Shown here in pieces: positions 55,270 through 64,000 of a DNA stretch of 64,000 nt. Positions within the stretch are counted from its first letter, which is position 1. Each line of letters opens with the position of its first letter. Where the stretch lies: assembly GCF_008635795.1 (NCBI RefSeq), contig NZ_VWRQ01000003.1, positions 357,584-421,583 of the forward strand. Reading direction: 5' to 3'. Source of the stretch: Paenibacillus tepidiphilus. Lineage in GTDB: Bacteria; Bacillota; Bacilli; Paenibacillales; Paenibacillaceae. Under the pieces are notes generated by a model. That model was not told where the DNA came from. It was given only the letters and a program-made list of their open reading frames with translations, and did not search any database. Both the position numbers and the translations under genes were made by a program.

Positions 55270-55557
55270 CTAACATTCTTCCTTCCTGTTATTTGCAATG
55301 AATTCAGCAATTCGGATAAAGCTGCGGTCGGTCAGGATATTCAGGTCACCTTTCAGCACCACGTTAAACTTTCGTTCAATTGCAGCAAGGATGATGATGA
55401 AATCAAGAGAATTCAGATATTTGGACCATTCCAGGTCACCTTCCAGGCTGGTCAGTAATCCGCCTTCACCCTGTACTCCCGCTTCTTCCGCTTTTTGCAG
55501 GAGATGGGCATTAATGATTTCAAGTAATTCCTGAGTAATTGTATCCATGGAAAGCAT
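55270..55557 (-). CDS. Stand-alone acyl carrier protein
   Basis: A 95-residue carrier protein, last gene of the minus-strand biosynthetic operon. The phosphopantetheine attachment serine is Ser50 in YLNSLDFIIILAAIERKFNV. The usual D-S-L is N-S-L here, while the following helix and the ending ILTDRSFIRIAEFI are typical of carrier proteins. AAAGGAG lies eight bases before the ATG. It follows the BtrH-like gene by 23 bases. In the butirosin system a stand-alone carrier protein (BtrI) delivers the acyl group used by BtrH, so this is probably the partner of the neighbouring transferase (inference). Confidence 0.8.
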   Translation of the reverse strand: MLSMDTITQELLEIINAHLLQKAEEAGVQGEGGLLTSLEGDLEWSKYLNSLDFIIILAAIERKFNVVLKGDLNILTDRSFIRIAEFIANNRKEEC

Positions 55558-55580
55558 AGCAGACGCTCCTTTGTATGGTC

Positions 55581-56573
55581 CTATTCTAAGAATGCTTCGT
55601 AAAACTTTAACTCGGCATCATAAATATTGTTGATCCGGTCCGGCAGCTCGGCGAATTGTTCGGCATGAAACTGACTGGAATACACATATTTGCCCACGGT
55701 TGTTCTAATCATGCTCCACTCATTGGTAATACTCTGCAGAATGGCACTTAATGGCTCCTGCTCCATCTGTAACAGCTTCAGCTTGTAGCTCTCCGCCTGC
55801 TTCGCCAATATGATTGAATTCAGCTTATCGAGCTGCTGTGAAGCGAAATCTATGGATAGATGCGTTTGCTGCATTAACCTCCCATAAAGCAGCTCCGACA
55901 CCTCCAGCAGCTGGTCCAGGCCATCTGTAATTGCATTCATATTGGACCGGATAAGTTCCCGGTATTGATCAGCTCCGCCGGAAATGCTGGAAGCCCCTTG
56001 ATCCAGCTTATAGAACTCATAGTAGGAATCCAGCTTCGGCCCTCCTTGATTAAATTCCTGATCAAATCCAATATAGGCCCGCTCCAAGTCTTCCATCCGG
56101 ATTGTTTTTTTATCATAGGAGAGGTTCTCCATCTGCAAATGTTCAATAATATGAAAATGGCCGGTGCAATCATCATATCCATGGACTAAGAGGGTGTGCG
56201 GCGAATGCTTTCTCCGAAAGGTATCCATGCGAATCGGCAATTCGTAACAATCCACCCATAGTATGACCGGCCGCCCCTTATCTACCGCACGTTTGATCTG
56301 GCCAACGACTGTTCCGGCCCCGGCAAACCGTTCCCTCCCGGCAGCAATTCCAAGCCCTGCAAGAGCTTCCATCAGCCCCTTATTGCTCCGGTAAGAGATT
56401 CCGCAAAGAAGGTCTTCCCCTGTCCGGGCAGCTTCATACACCGCCCAATCGTTAATCAGTAACGGCAATATACTCCGCTGAAAATGCCCTATAACCGGAA
56501 ACAAGGAATTATACAAGCAGCTTTGATAATAGATTTCGTTAAAAGGCTCTATCGGTTCAATGATTGTTGGCAT
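55581..56573 (-). CDS. BtrH N-terminal domain protein, probable acyltransferase
   Basis: A 330-residue protein with the BtrH_N fold (about 10-140), related to papain-like cysteine enzymes: Cys19 in YQSCLYNSL, then GISYRSNKGL, VILWVDCYEL and SPHTLLVHGYDD with His125 and His130. BtrH moves the side chain from the carrier protein BtrI to an aminoglycoside in butirosin biosynthesis. The C-terminal half (about 180-330) is helical. It lies 21 bases after the PKS gene and 23 before the carrier protein, so it may release the assembled chain in place of a thioesterase (inference). Confidence 0.82.
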   Translation of the reverse strand: MPTIIEPIEPFNEIYYQSCLYNSLFPVIGHFQRSILPLLINDWAVYEAARTGEDLLCGISYRSNKGLMEALAGLGIAAGRERFAGAGTVVGQIKRAVDKGRPVILWVDCYELPIRMDTFRRKHSPHTLLVHGYDDCTGHFHIIEHLQMENLSYDKKTIRMEDLERAYIGFDQEFNQGGPKLDSYYEFYKLDQGASSISGGADQYRELIRSNMNAITDGLDQLLEVSELLYGRLMQQTHLSIDFASQQLDKLNSIILAKQAESYKLKLLQMEQEPLSAILQSITNEWSMIRTTVGKYVYSSQFHAEQFAELPDRINNIYDAELKFYEAFLE

Positions 56574-56594
56574 CCCTTTTTCCCCGCTTTCACT

Positions 56595-59500
56595 TCAAGC
56601 TTGCGAACTTTCCAGAGCACCCGCTATTTTCTCAAGCGTCCGGTCCCGTTCAATATTTAAACGGTCCACTGCCACTCCATGTTTTTCCAACATAACCTCG
56701 ACCCGGATCAGCAGCAAAGAATGTCCCCCCAAGTCGTAAAAATTGTCATCCACCCTGATCACATCACGTTCGAACAGCTCTCCCCAAATGCTTGCCAGTA
56801 ATTGCTCAAGCTCGGTGTATTTACCGGATTCTCTTCCTGCCAACTGTACACTCTTGAAGGACTGTTGCTCCTGCAGCTGTCCGGTAACCGGTACTTGACT
56901 GGCCTGTGCAGAATTCATTTGCCCCAGGATCACTCTGGACCGGTTCGAATACAGGATGTGATCAAGCGCAGCCAGCGCTGCACGGGTTGAGATATGGCTA
57001 ACCAGATTGTCGCTTTCTTTGACGCCGTAATTGGCAGCCATGCCGACTTCCTTCCAGGAAGGCCAATTGATCGAGCAAGCTGCCATCCCTAATCCGGATC
57101 GGTAGGCGGCGAATGCATCCATGAACCGGTTGGCAGCCGTATAGTCCCCTTGACCCGCGCCCCCAATAAGTGAAGCAAGCGACGAGCACAGCACCAAAAA
57201 GTCCAGGTGATCGTCCTTCGTAAGCAGGTGCAGGTTCCATGTCCCCATTACTTTTGGAGACAGGACCTCGTCCATTTGCTCCCGGGTTCTTCTGAACAGC
57301 ATACCGTCTCCTGCACTGCCTGCAGCATGGAAGACGCCATTGATATTGCCGAGGCTGGCTCTAATCTGCCGGAACAGCACGTCCATTTGCCCGAAATCGG
57401 AAACATCCGCGCTGTATGAATGTATGGAAGAACCCATGCTCTCCATTTCCTCTATGCTCTCAATGATGCGTTTACGTTCAGGACTATCCCCCGCTTTAAT
57501 GGAGGCCCATTCGTCGCGGCCCGGTAGTGGCGTCCGGCTTACCAGGGCAATGGAGATTTGCTGCTGTCTCGCCCAATGCTTGGCCACCTCTAAGCCAATT
57601 CCCCCATGTCCTCCTGTAATGACATAGACGCCATTGGCCCGGACGGCAACAGGTCCGGCCTCGGTTGTTCCTAGCTCCGCTGCCTGTAGGCTTTCAATAT
57701 ATCGGACACCGTTTCGGTATGCACATTCTGCCGCCTCTTTGATTGGAGATAACACTTGTTCAAGTACAAGGGATTCAACCGTATCGTCCAAATCAAAGCT
57801 GCGGGTGTACAGGTACGGATGCTCTTGGTGAATCACCTTCGCCATCCCGAGCATCGCGGCACCGGACGGATGAATCTGCTGCTCATCCCCTGTCACAGCA
57901 TTGGCCCACCTTGTAAGCACAGAAATCACCGTTTCCTGTCTTCGCTGCTTCTTGAATAAGGCTTTTGATAAAGAAGCAAGGCTGTACACACTGCGGCCGA
58001 GGCGCTCCTGCAGCTCCAGGGGATGATCCGGCTGCCGTTCTTCAAGATCAAAGGCATGGATGATATGCCCAACCTTGCCTGCGTGCTCAAGTAACAGGAG
58101 ATAGTCGGCATCATTGCCTGAAATCACATATTCACGATCCGTTACTTTGCTGTACCGGGGTCCATGATAAACTTCAATATAATCCCGGTCTTGCTGTTCC
58201 AGAGTAGTCCGGATCTGGTTGCACACCGGAGCGGTTGTCCGGAAGAACAGCGTCTTCCCGTCCACGGGTTCCGCGTGCTTGTCATCCCTCTGCTGGGGTA
58301 CCCATTTGGGCTGGTAATAGCCTTGCTTCTCTTCATGCAGGGATGTTAAAGCGGCGTCTCTCTCAACCGTCTGTATATGCTTCTCCGGAATGCTTATCCA
58401 GCATCTGCTCTTCGAATAACTGTAGGTCGGCAAACTGACTTTATGGTAAGAACGGGCCGGATATAACAGCTTCCAGTTCACCTCAGCTCCTTGTATATAA
58501 GCCAGAGCGAAATCATGAAATGTTCTTCCTGCATCGGACGAATCCTTGCTGATCTTGGACAGCAGTTCTTTGACTTGCCCGGAAGCGAAACCGGACGCAG
58601 TTTCCGAATTCGGCCAGGTGGCTTTGTTCGCGCTGACGTTATAGCTGCCGTAATAAATGTGATGCTTTTCCATTGTTACGAACGGGGTATTAAGGAACCG
58701 CTCCAATTGCAGAATCAGATCATCTGTGCTGCATGCCTTCAGCACCAGGCGGTGAGCATAGTGGCCTCTCCCTGTGTTAACAGTGCAGCAAATATCTCCG
58801 ATGTTATGCTTGCCGGCAGAACTTGACAGGAAATGTATATATCTGTCCACCATATCTAACAGATTTGTTTGTTCCATAGCGGATAAGGTGAAGATATGAT
58901 GTAATTGGTCCGGGAAAGTCTCTTTTCGTTCCGGAGCCTCCTCTAATACGACATGGCAATTGGTCCCGCTTAAGCCGAACGAGCTTACCCCGCATCGTCT
59001 TGGTGCATCTGTTGCACGCTCCCAGCGGATTAAACGGTCTGCCACATAAACGGGCGAATCAATAAACGATATATTAGGATTGGGCCGTCTAAAATGCAGC
59101 ATCGGCGGAATTTGTTGATGCTCTAAGGCAAGCACGGCCTTAATAAAACCGGCGATTCCCGCTGCATGATCCAAATGGCCGATATTCGTCTTGACGGAAC
59201 CGACGGCGCAAAATTGCATCTTGGAGGTATGCTTGCGGAACGCATTATGGATTCCTTGGATTTCAATAGGATCTCCCAGCTTAGTTCCCGTTCCATGGGC
59301 TTCCAGATAAGAGATGGATTCGGGATCGATTCCCGCATCCTGCCATGCCCGCAGAATAACCCGCTCCTGAGCGGCCGGATTCGGTGCTGTCAGCCCCACC
59401 GAGCTGCCGTCCTGATTCCATGCGCTGCCCTTCACGACCGCATAAATATGATCATGATCGAGCACTGCTTGATGCAGCGGTTTGAGCAGAACAGCCGCCA

Positions 59501-60299
59501 CTCCCTCTCCCGAATTTGTTCCATCCGACTCTGCATCGAAGGTTCGTGTGTACCCGTCTGAGGATTCTGTTCCCATTTTATAGGCATTCGCTTGATTGGC
59601 CGGTAACATATTAATTCTGACGCTCCCCGCTATCGCAGTATTGCATTCGCCTGCACGAATAGAGCGGCATGCCAGATGAAGTGCGGATAAAGAGGAAGAG
59701 CATGCCGTATCCACCACACTGCTGGGGCCTTTAAAATCAAATATATAGGAAATCCTCCCGGCAATAATCGACTTCAGATTACCTGAAGTTGTCAGACCCA
59801 CAAGCTCGGGAGCAGATCTTTGCGCGAATGCTCTGTATTCATTGATCTCATCGCTGGATAATCCGACGAATACGCCGGTCTCGCTGCCAACAAGCTCCTT
59901 TCCCCCGTATCCCCCATCCTCCATGGTGGCATAGACCGTCTCCAGAAAGAGACGTTGGTGCGGATCCATTAACTGAGCCTCAATAGCCGGCAGAGAAAAA
60001 AACTTATAATCGAACGTGTCAATGCTGCCAAGATAAGCTGCTTTCTTAAATTCCTGCTGCGCAATGCCGCTTTGCTTCAGCGCATCTGTAATATCTTTCT
60101 GGCGTGCTGGCGGAATGTCTTCAACCAGACACTTCCCTTCAACCATACTATCCCAGAATTCATTTGTATTTTTGGCGCTCCCAATCTGACAGGACACCCC
60201 AATCACTGCAATATCCTTACTTGAGATTTGTTCAAACTTGATATGTTCGTCCGTAATTAGCATTTCGGAAGCATCAAAATCTACCAGTCTTTTTTTCAC
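56595..60299 (-). CDS. AT-less polyketide synthase module KS-KR-ACP (trans-AT type)
   Basis: 1,234 residues. The ketosynthase (about 30-460) has Cys200 in DTACSSS, His335 in EAHGTGT and His375 in KTNIGH, all intact. A post-KS linker (about 600-640, YIQGAEVNWKLLYP ... SLPTYSYSKSRCW) replaces an acyltransferase domain, so malonyl units must come from a separate enzyme. The ketoreductase (about 670-1100) has GGHGGIG at 896-902 and the catalytic region CSSLASLIGGAGQGDY. The carrier domain has Ser1194 in DLGGHSLLL. The start GTG at 60299 follows GGAGGGTATGTT. It extends the chain made by the NRPS encoded upstream. There is no thioesterase. Confidence 0.93.
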   Translation of the reverse strand: MKKRLVDFDASEMLITDEHIKFEQISSKDIAVIGVSCQIGSAKNTNEFWDSMVEGKCLVEDIPPARQKDITDALKQSGIAQQEFKKAAYLGSIDTFDYKFFSLPAIEAQLMDPHQRLFLETVYATMEDGGYGGKELVGSETGVFVGLSSDEINEYRAFAQRSAPELVGLTTSGNLKSIIAGRISYIFDFKGPSSVVDTACSSSLSALHLACRSIRAGECNTAIAGSVRINMLPANQANAYKMGTESSDGYTRTFDAESDGTNSGEGVAAVLLKPLHQAVLDHDHIYAVVKGSAWNQDGSSVGLTAPNPAAQERVILRAWQDAGIDPESISYLEAHGTGTKLGDPIEIQGIHNAFRKHTSKMQFCAVGSVKTNIGHLDHAAGIAGFIKAVLALEHQQIPPMLHFRRPNPNISFIDSPVYVADRLIRWERATDAPRRCGVSSFGLSGTNCHVVLEEAPERKETFPDQLHHIFTLSAMEQTNLLDMVDRYIHFLSSSAGKHNIGDICCTVNTGRGHYAHRLVLKACSTDDLILQLERFLNTPFVTMEKHHIYYGSYNVSANKATWPNSETASGFASGQVKELLSKISKDSSDAGRTFHDFALAYIQGAEVNWKLLYPARSYHKVSLPTYSYSKSRCWISIPEKHIQTVERDAALTSLHEEKQGYYQPKWVPQQRDDKHAEPVDGKTLFFRTTAPVCNQIRTTLEQQDRDYIEVYHGPRYSKVTDREYVISGNDADYLLLLEHAGKVGHIIHAFDLEERQPDHPLELQERLGRSVYSLASLSKALFKKQRRQETVISVLTRWANAVTGDEQQIHPSGAAMLGMAKVIHQEHPYLYTRSFDLDDTVESLVLEQVLSPIKEAAECAYRNGVRYIESLQAAELGTTEAGPVAVRANGVYVITGGHGGIGLEVAKHWARQQQISIALVSRTPLPGRDEWASIKAGDSPERKRIIESIEEMESMGSSIHSYSADVSDFGQMDVLFRQIRASLGNINGVFHAAGSAGDGMLFRRTREQMDEVLSPKVMGTWNLHLLTKDDHLDFLVLCSSLASLIGGAGQGDYTAANRFMDAFAAYRSGLGMAACSINWPSWKEVGMAANYGVKESDNLVSHISTRAALAALDHILYSNRSRVILGQMNSAQASQVPVTGQLQEQQSFKSVQLAGRESGKYTELEQLLASIWGELFERDVIRVDDNFYDLGGHSLLLIRVEVMLEKHGVAVDRLNIERDRTLEKIAGALESSQA

Positions 60300-60397
60300 A
60301 ACATACCCTCCAATTCGGTAGCCCACACCTGATGTATCATCGGTGGCATAGAGGAGAAGGACAACCGCTTGCCTTCCCCTCACTGCACCTGTTCACT

Positions 60398-63300
60398 TCA
60401 AGCCTCTGGCTGGCCGAGCTTTCTTTCGCATTGTTCCAGCATTTTAGCCAATAAGCCTACAAACTGGCGAAGCAATCTCTCCACAGATGCCTGTAAAATC
60501 CGGCCCTGGTTATACTCACAGGTCATCGACTGGACAAGTCCATCCTCTCCACAGCCCAGCACAAGATCAAACGGCTTAGCAAAGCCTGCCGGCAACGGGA
60601 CAGCGCCTGTAAATGCACAAAGGATATGGCCTTCCTGCGGCTCATAAGCAGCATACTTTACCTGCTCCCAATGAAACCGGCTTTCCGTTCTCAGGTATCT
60701 GTCTACTGTGGCAAAAACATCCTCCAGCTCTTCGGCTTCCCGGAATGAAACCTCCACCCGGCATAAATCGCCGCCTTCGATCAGGCAAGGCAATGTAACC
60801 CTTTCTGTGTCTGCGTATTCCGACATTAAATATGCAAAAGCGGTCAGCAGCACAGCCATCTTCTGAATGCTGTAATGACTCGAAATGCGTTCCAGGCTTT
60901 GACCCGTCCGCTCCGGAAGCACAAAGCGCAGGACATCGCCCGGAATGTAGACGCCTTGCCCAGCCCTTCCTGAAGTCGGGAAAGCGAGGGGAAGGGGCTT
61001 CCATGCTGGTGTTTGTTTTTGCATCTGGACCGTTTCGATATATTGAGCCAATTGCCGCACATTCGGATTTCCGAACAAATCCGCTACAACGAGGACGCCA
61101 GGATACTTCCGGTCTAACTTGGCATATATATCCACAAGTCGCAGTGAGTTACCGCCTACGTGGAAGAAGTTATCCGTAACCCCGATATCATCTTTGTGAA
61201 GCACCTCTTGCCATACCTTCAAAATGTCAGATTCCATCTCTGTAGCCGGCGGCAGGCTCTCTTCCTGATCCTGCATGGCTGCATCCGGAGCAGGCAGGAG
61301 TGTCCGGTTGACTTTACCGTTATTATTCAGCGGGATATGGTCCATTTGTACAAAATAGGACGGGATCATATAATCCGGCAGGTACCCGGACAGGTGAGCG
61401 TGTATTTGCGCTACCGTCAACGGCATGCTGCATACCAGATATGCACATAGATACGTTTGTCCCTGCTCATCCTTCCGGTCGATTACGACGGCTTCGCAGA
61501 TATGCGCATGTGCCAGAAGCTGCGCCTCGATCTCCCCGCACTCGATCCGGTAGCCGCGGATCTTCACCTGCTGGTCGATCCGGCCCAGGTACTCCAGATT
61601 TCCATCCGGCAGCCATCTCGCCAAATCCCCGGTCCGGTACATACGCTCACCTGGCTCGAACGGGTTGTCTATAAATTTCATTGCCGTCAGCTCCGGCCGG
61701 TTCAGATAGCCCCGGGCCACGCCGGCTCCCGTAATACAGATTTCGCCCTGCACACCCATGGGCAGTAACCGGTCTTCCTGATCCAGAATATACACCCGCA
61801 CATTGGACACCGGTTTACCGATCGGAACGGTTCTCAACTCTTCTTCCGCTCCATCTGCCGGCCACATCGTAGCGCACACCGTCGTTTCCGTCGGCCCGTA
61901 CGCATTGATTAAGTTGACGTAAGGGCTCCACTTCCGCACCACCTCCGGCGGACATGCCGAGCCCGCCGTGATGACCGATCTTAACGGACGGACTTGCTCC
62001 GGGTTCATTCGCGTTAAGTACGCAGGCGGCAGGGTGATGATTGTAATGCCGTTTTCCCGGATGTACTGCTCGAACTCCCCGAGGTTATGAATCACTTCCA
62101 TCGGTACGGTATGCAATTGGGCTCCGCTGCATAGGCTCATCACGATTTCTGATAGAGAGGCATCAAATGAGAGCGACGCAAACTGGAGAATCCGGTCATC
62201 TCCGGTAATCCGCAGTGTACGTTGAAACATGGACGTCAAGTTGGCCACACTCCGGTGCTCGGCCATCACTCCTTTGGGCCGCCCCGTCGAGCCTGAAGTG
62301 TAGATGACATATGCCAGATTCTCCGGCCCGCTGACCGCTCCTATATTGCAACCATCGATACCGCTGCTTTCTCTGATGTGCATTGTACTGGTGGCAGCGG
62401 TTTCGGCCCTTGCTGCCTTCAGTCCCAGCTTCGCTCCCGCAAAGGCCGTTCCCGCCAGCAGCGCCTCATCGCCGATCAGCCACTGACTGCCGCTGTCCTC
62501 CAGCATGTATTGGATGCGCTCTGCCGGATATCCCGGATCAATCGGCAAGTATGCCCCGCCGGCCTTCAGGATGCCGAGCACCCCAACGATCATCTCTACT
62601 GAGCGGTCCATCAGGATGGCCACGATACGGTCCGGCCCCACTCCTTGCCCACGCAGCATCCACGCCAGCTGATTCGCCCGTGCATTCAGCTCCGCATAGG
62701 TCAACTGCTGACCGCCATGTACGGCCGCCACCGCCTGCGGCGTTTTCTTCACCTGCGCCTCGAACAGATCATGGATCGTCGCTTCCCGCGGATACGGCGC
62801 CGCAGTATCATTAAACGCATGCAGCAGCTGCCCTTTCTCCTCCGGCGTGACAAGCCCATACGAGCCGATCCTTGCTTCCGGCTCCCCGGCGACTTGCGGC
62901 AAGAGCTGCACGAAGTGCTGCAGGTAACGCCGGGCTGTCTCCTCATTGAACAGCGCGCTGCTATATTCCAGCAGCAGCTGAAGTCCTTGATCGTTCTCCG
63001 CGACGTTTAGCGTCAGGTCAAACTTCGACGCTCTGTGTTCCAGCTCGACCGGACGCACGTCAATATCCGCCAGTCTAAAACGCGCCTGCTCCATGTTCTG
63101 CAGCACCAGCATCGTGTCGAACAAGGGGTTACGGCTCATATCGCGCCGTACGTTCAGCTTCTCGACCAGTTCCTCGAACGGATAGTCCTGATGCTCGAAC
63201 GCCGCCAGCGTCCGCTCCTTCACCTCGCGCAGGAAGTCCATAAACCGTTTGTCACCCGATGGGGCGTTGCGCAGCGCCAGCGTGTTCACGAACATCCCGA

Positions 63301-64000
63301 TCATCGGCTCCGTATCCGCATGCGTCCGTCCTGACACCGGTGTTCCGACCACAATGTCGGTCTGCCCCGTGTACTTGTGCAGCCACACGTTATAGGCCGC
63401 CAGCAGCACCATGTACAGCGTCGCTCCGGTCTCCGCGGCGATTCGCTTCAGAGCCTCTGCCGTCTTGACGTTCACTTCGGTGTATACCTGTCCGCCCTCA
63501 CTGCTTGACACCGCCGGACGTGTCCGGTCGGTCGGCAGCTCCAGCACCGGCGCTTCCTCTGCATAAACCGACAGCCAGTACGCCTCATGCATCTTCATCC
63601 GCTGCACCTCGAGCGTGCCCTGCTGCCAGACCGCGTAATCCTTGTACTGAATCCGCAGCGGTGCCAGCTCTACGCCGGCATACGCCGTCATGAAGTCCGA
63701 TACCAGCAGGTTCATCGACACGCCGTCCGACACGATATGGTGCATGTCCCACACCAGCCAGTGTCGCTCTTCTGCCAGTTGCAACAGCCAGGCCCGCAGC
63801 AGCGGCGCCTGATTCAGTGCGAATGGCCGCACAAAGCTCCGCATGAGCTCCCGGGCCTGCCCTTCCTCTGCATAGCGGCACACCCATTCCAGCTCCACGT
63901 CTTCGTGTATCTGTTGTCTCGGCTCGCCGTCGATCCACGTGAACGACGTGCGCAGCGATTCGTGACGGGCAATGACCGTGCGGATCGCTTGCTCCAGCCG
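60398..64000 (-). CDS. Non-ribosomal peptide synthetase, C-A-PCP plus half C domain (5' end outside window)
   Basis: 1,200 residues are visible and the frame is open to the window edge (RLEQAIRTVIARHESLRTSF is condensation-domain sequence). Order: condensation domain with an intact HHIVSDG; adenylation domain with YTSGSTGRPKG, NAYGPTETT, YRTGDLARW, RIDQQVKIRGYRIE and NGKVNRTLLP; carrier domain with HVGGNSLRLV; then about 180 residues matching only the C-terminal lobe of a condensation domain (VLPERTGQSLERISSHYSIQ, then VLLTAFAYLMSEYADTERV). The specificity residues read D-A-S-T-I-A-A-V-C, close to codes for aromatic residues (Phe/Tyr). The next gene, 98 bases on, is the PKS. Confidence 0.94.
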   Translation of the reverse strand, partial: RLEQAIRTVIARHESLRTSFTWIDGEPRQQIHEDVELEWVCRYAEEGQARELMRSFVRPFALNQAPLLRAWLLQLAEERHWLVWDMHHIVSDGVSMNLLVSDFMTAYAGVELAPLRIQYKDYAVWQQGTLEVQRMKMHEAYWLSVYAEEAPVLELPTDRTRPAVSSSEGGQVYTEVNVKTAEALKRIAAETGATLYMVLLAAYNVWLHKYTGQTDIVVGTPVSGRTHADTEPMIGMFVNTLALRNAPSGDKRFMDFLREVKERTLAAFEHQDYPFEELVEKLNVRRDMSRNPLFDTMLVLQNMEQARFRLADIDVRPVELEHRASKFDLTLNVAENDQGLQLLLEYSSALFNEETARRYLQHFVQLLPQVAGEPEARIGSYGLVTPEEKGQLLHAFNDTAAPYPREATIHDLFEAQVKKTPQAVAAVHGGQQLTYAELNARANQLAWMLRGQGVGPDRIVAILMDRSVEMIVGVLGILKAGGAYLPIDPGYPAERIQYMLEDSGSQWLIGDEALLAGTAFAGAKLGLKAARAETAATSTMHIRESSGIDGCNIGAVSGPENLAYVIYTSGSTGRPKGVMAEHRSVANLTSMFQRTLRITGDDRILQFASLSFDASLSEIVMSLCSGAQLHTVPMEVIHNLGEFEQYIRENGITIITLPPAYLTRMNPEQVRPLRSVITAGSACPPEVVRKWSPYVNLINAYGPTETTVCATMWPADGAEEELRTVPIGKPVSNVRVYILDQEDRLLPMGVQGEICITGAGVARGYLNRPELTAMKFIDNPFEPGERMYRTGDLARWLPDGNLEYLGRIDQQVKIRGYRIECGEIEAQLLAHAHICEAVVIDRKDEQGQTYLCAYLVCSMPLTVAQIHAHLSGYLPDYMIPSYFVQMDHIPLNNNGKVNRTLLPAPDAAMQDQEESLPPATEMESDILKVWQEVLHKDDIGVTDNFFHVGGNSLRLVDIYAKLDRKYPGVLVVADLFGNPNVRQLAQYIETVQMQKQTPAWKPLPLAFPTSGRAGQGVYIPGDVLRFVLPERTGQSLERISSHYSIQKMAVLLTAFAYLMSEYADTERVTLPCLIEGGDLCRVEVSFREAEELEDVFATVDRYLRTESRFHWEQVKYAAYEPQEGHILCAFTGAVPLPAGFAKPFDLVLGCGEDGLVQSMTCEYNQGRILQASVERLLRQFVGLLAKMLEQCERKLGQPEA

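Overview
The window looks like chromosomal DNA of an endospore-forming, moderately GC-rich Firmicute, most likely a Paenibacillus or close relative. The grounds are strong AGGAGG-type ribosome sites, many TTG and GTG starts, a complete cotJABC spore-coat operon, a yhbH sporulation gene, the Gram-positive sufC-D-S-U-B order, and homologues of Bacillus YfkAB, YunC, YunD and YwdK. The species is inferred; no rRNA or tRNA gene was seen.

Region by region. Positions 1-930 hold the end of a sugar ABC transporter operon (two permeases). 1-6.1 kb continues with a GNAT acetyltransferase, a CapA-like phosphoesterase, a methyltransferase, and an aldo/keto reductase-epimerase pair. 6.3-11.3 kb has an FMN reductase and then a carbohydrate block: ROK regulator, MFS transporter, cytoplasmic neopullulanase-type GH13 enzyme. 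11.4-15.7 kb has an MFS exporter, a LysE exporter with a structured leader, an amino-acid permease and a DUF3231 protein. 15.7-17.1 kb includes a short AT-rich patch of poorly recognised genes. 17.3-23.5 kb has cotJABC, a CNNM/CorC protein with YfkAB, an HD-GYP protein and UppP. 23.6-28 kb has a YunD-like nucleotidase, a fused MoaD-MoaE protein, a second HD-GYP protein with a broken HD motif and two small proteins. 28-31.8 kb is a heterodimeric ABC exporter. 33-38.3 kb is the suf iron-sulfur cluster operon, followed by Dps and YunC. 39.9-45.1 kb carries hypothetical proteins, a YtcJ-type amidohydrolase and a methyltransferase.

Two accessory blocks stand out. At 45.4-53.8 kb lies an enormous DUF11-repeat protein (about 19 repeats of about 130 residues, in an alternating A/B pattern). 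It is split by what looks like a 2-base frameshift inside repeat 15. It has no signal peptide or cell-wall anchor and sits directly upstream of the sporulation gene yhbH, behind a leader with imperfect tandem repeats. At 55.3-64 kb, on the minus strand, is the 3' end of a biosynthetic operon: an NRPS module (C-A-PCP plus a half condensation domain) whose 5' end is outside the window, an AT-less PKS module (KS-KR-ACP), a BtrH-like acyltransferase and a stand-alone carrier protein. No thioesterase is seen. The operon's end suggests butirosin-like transfer of an acyl chain from a carrier protein to an amine acceptor.
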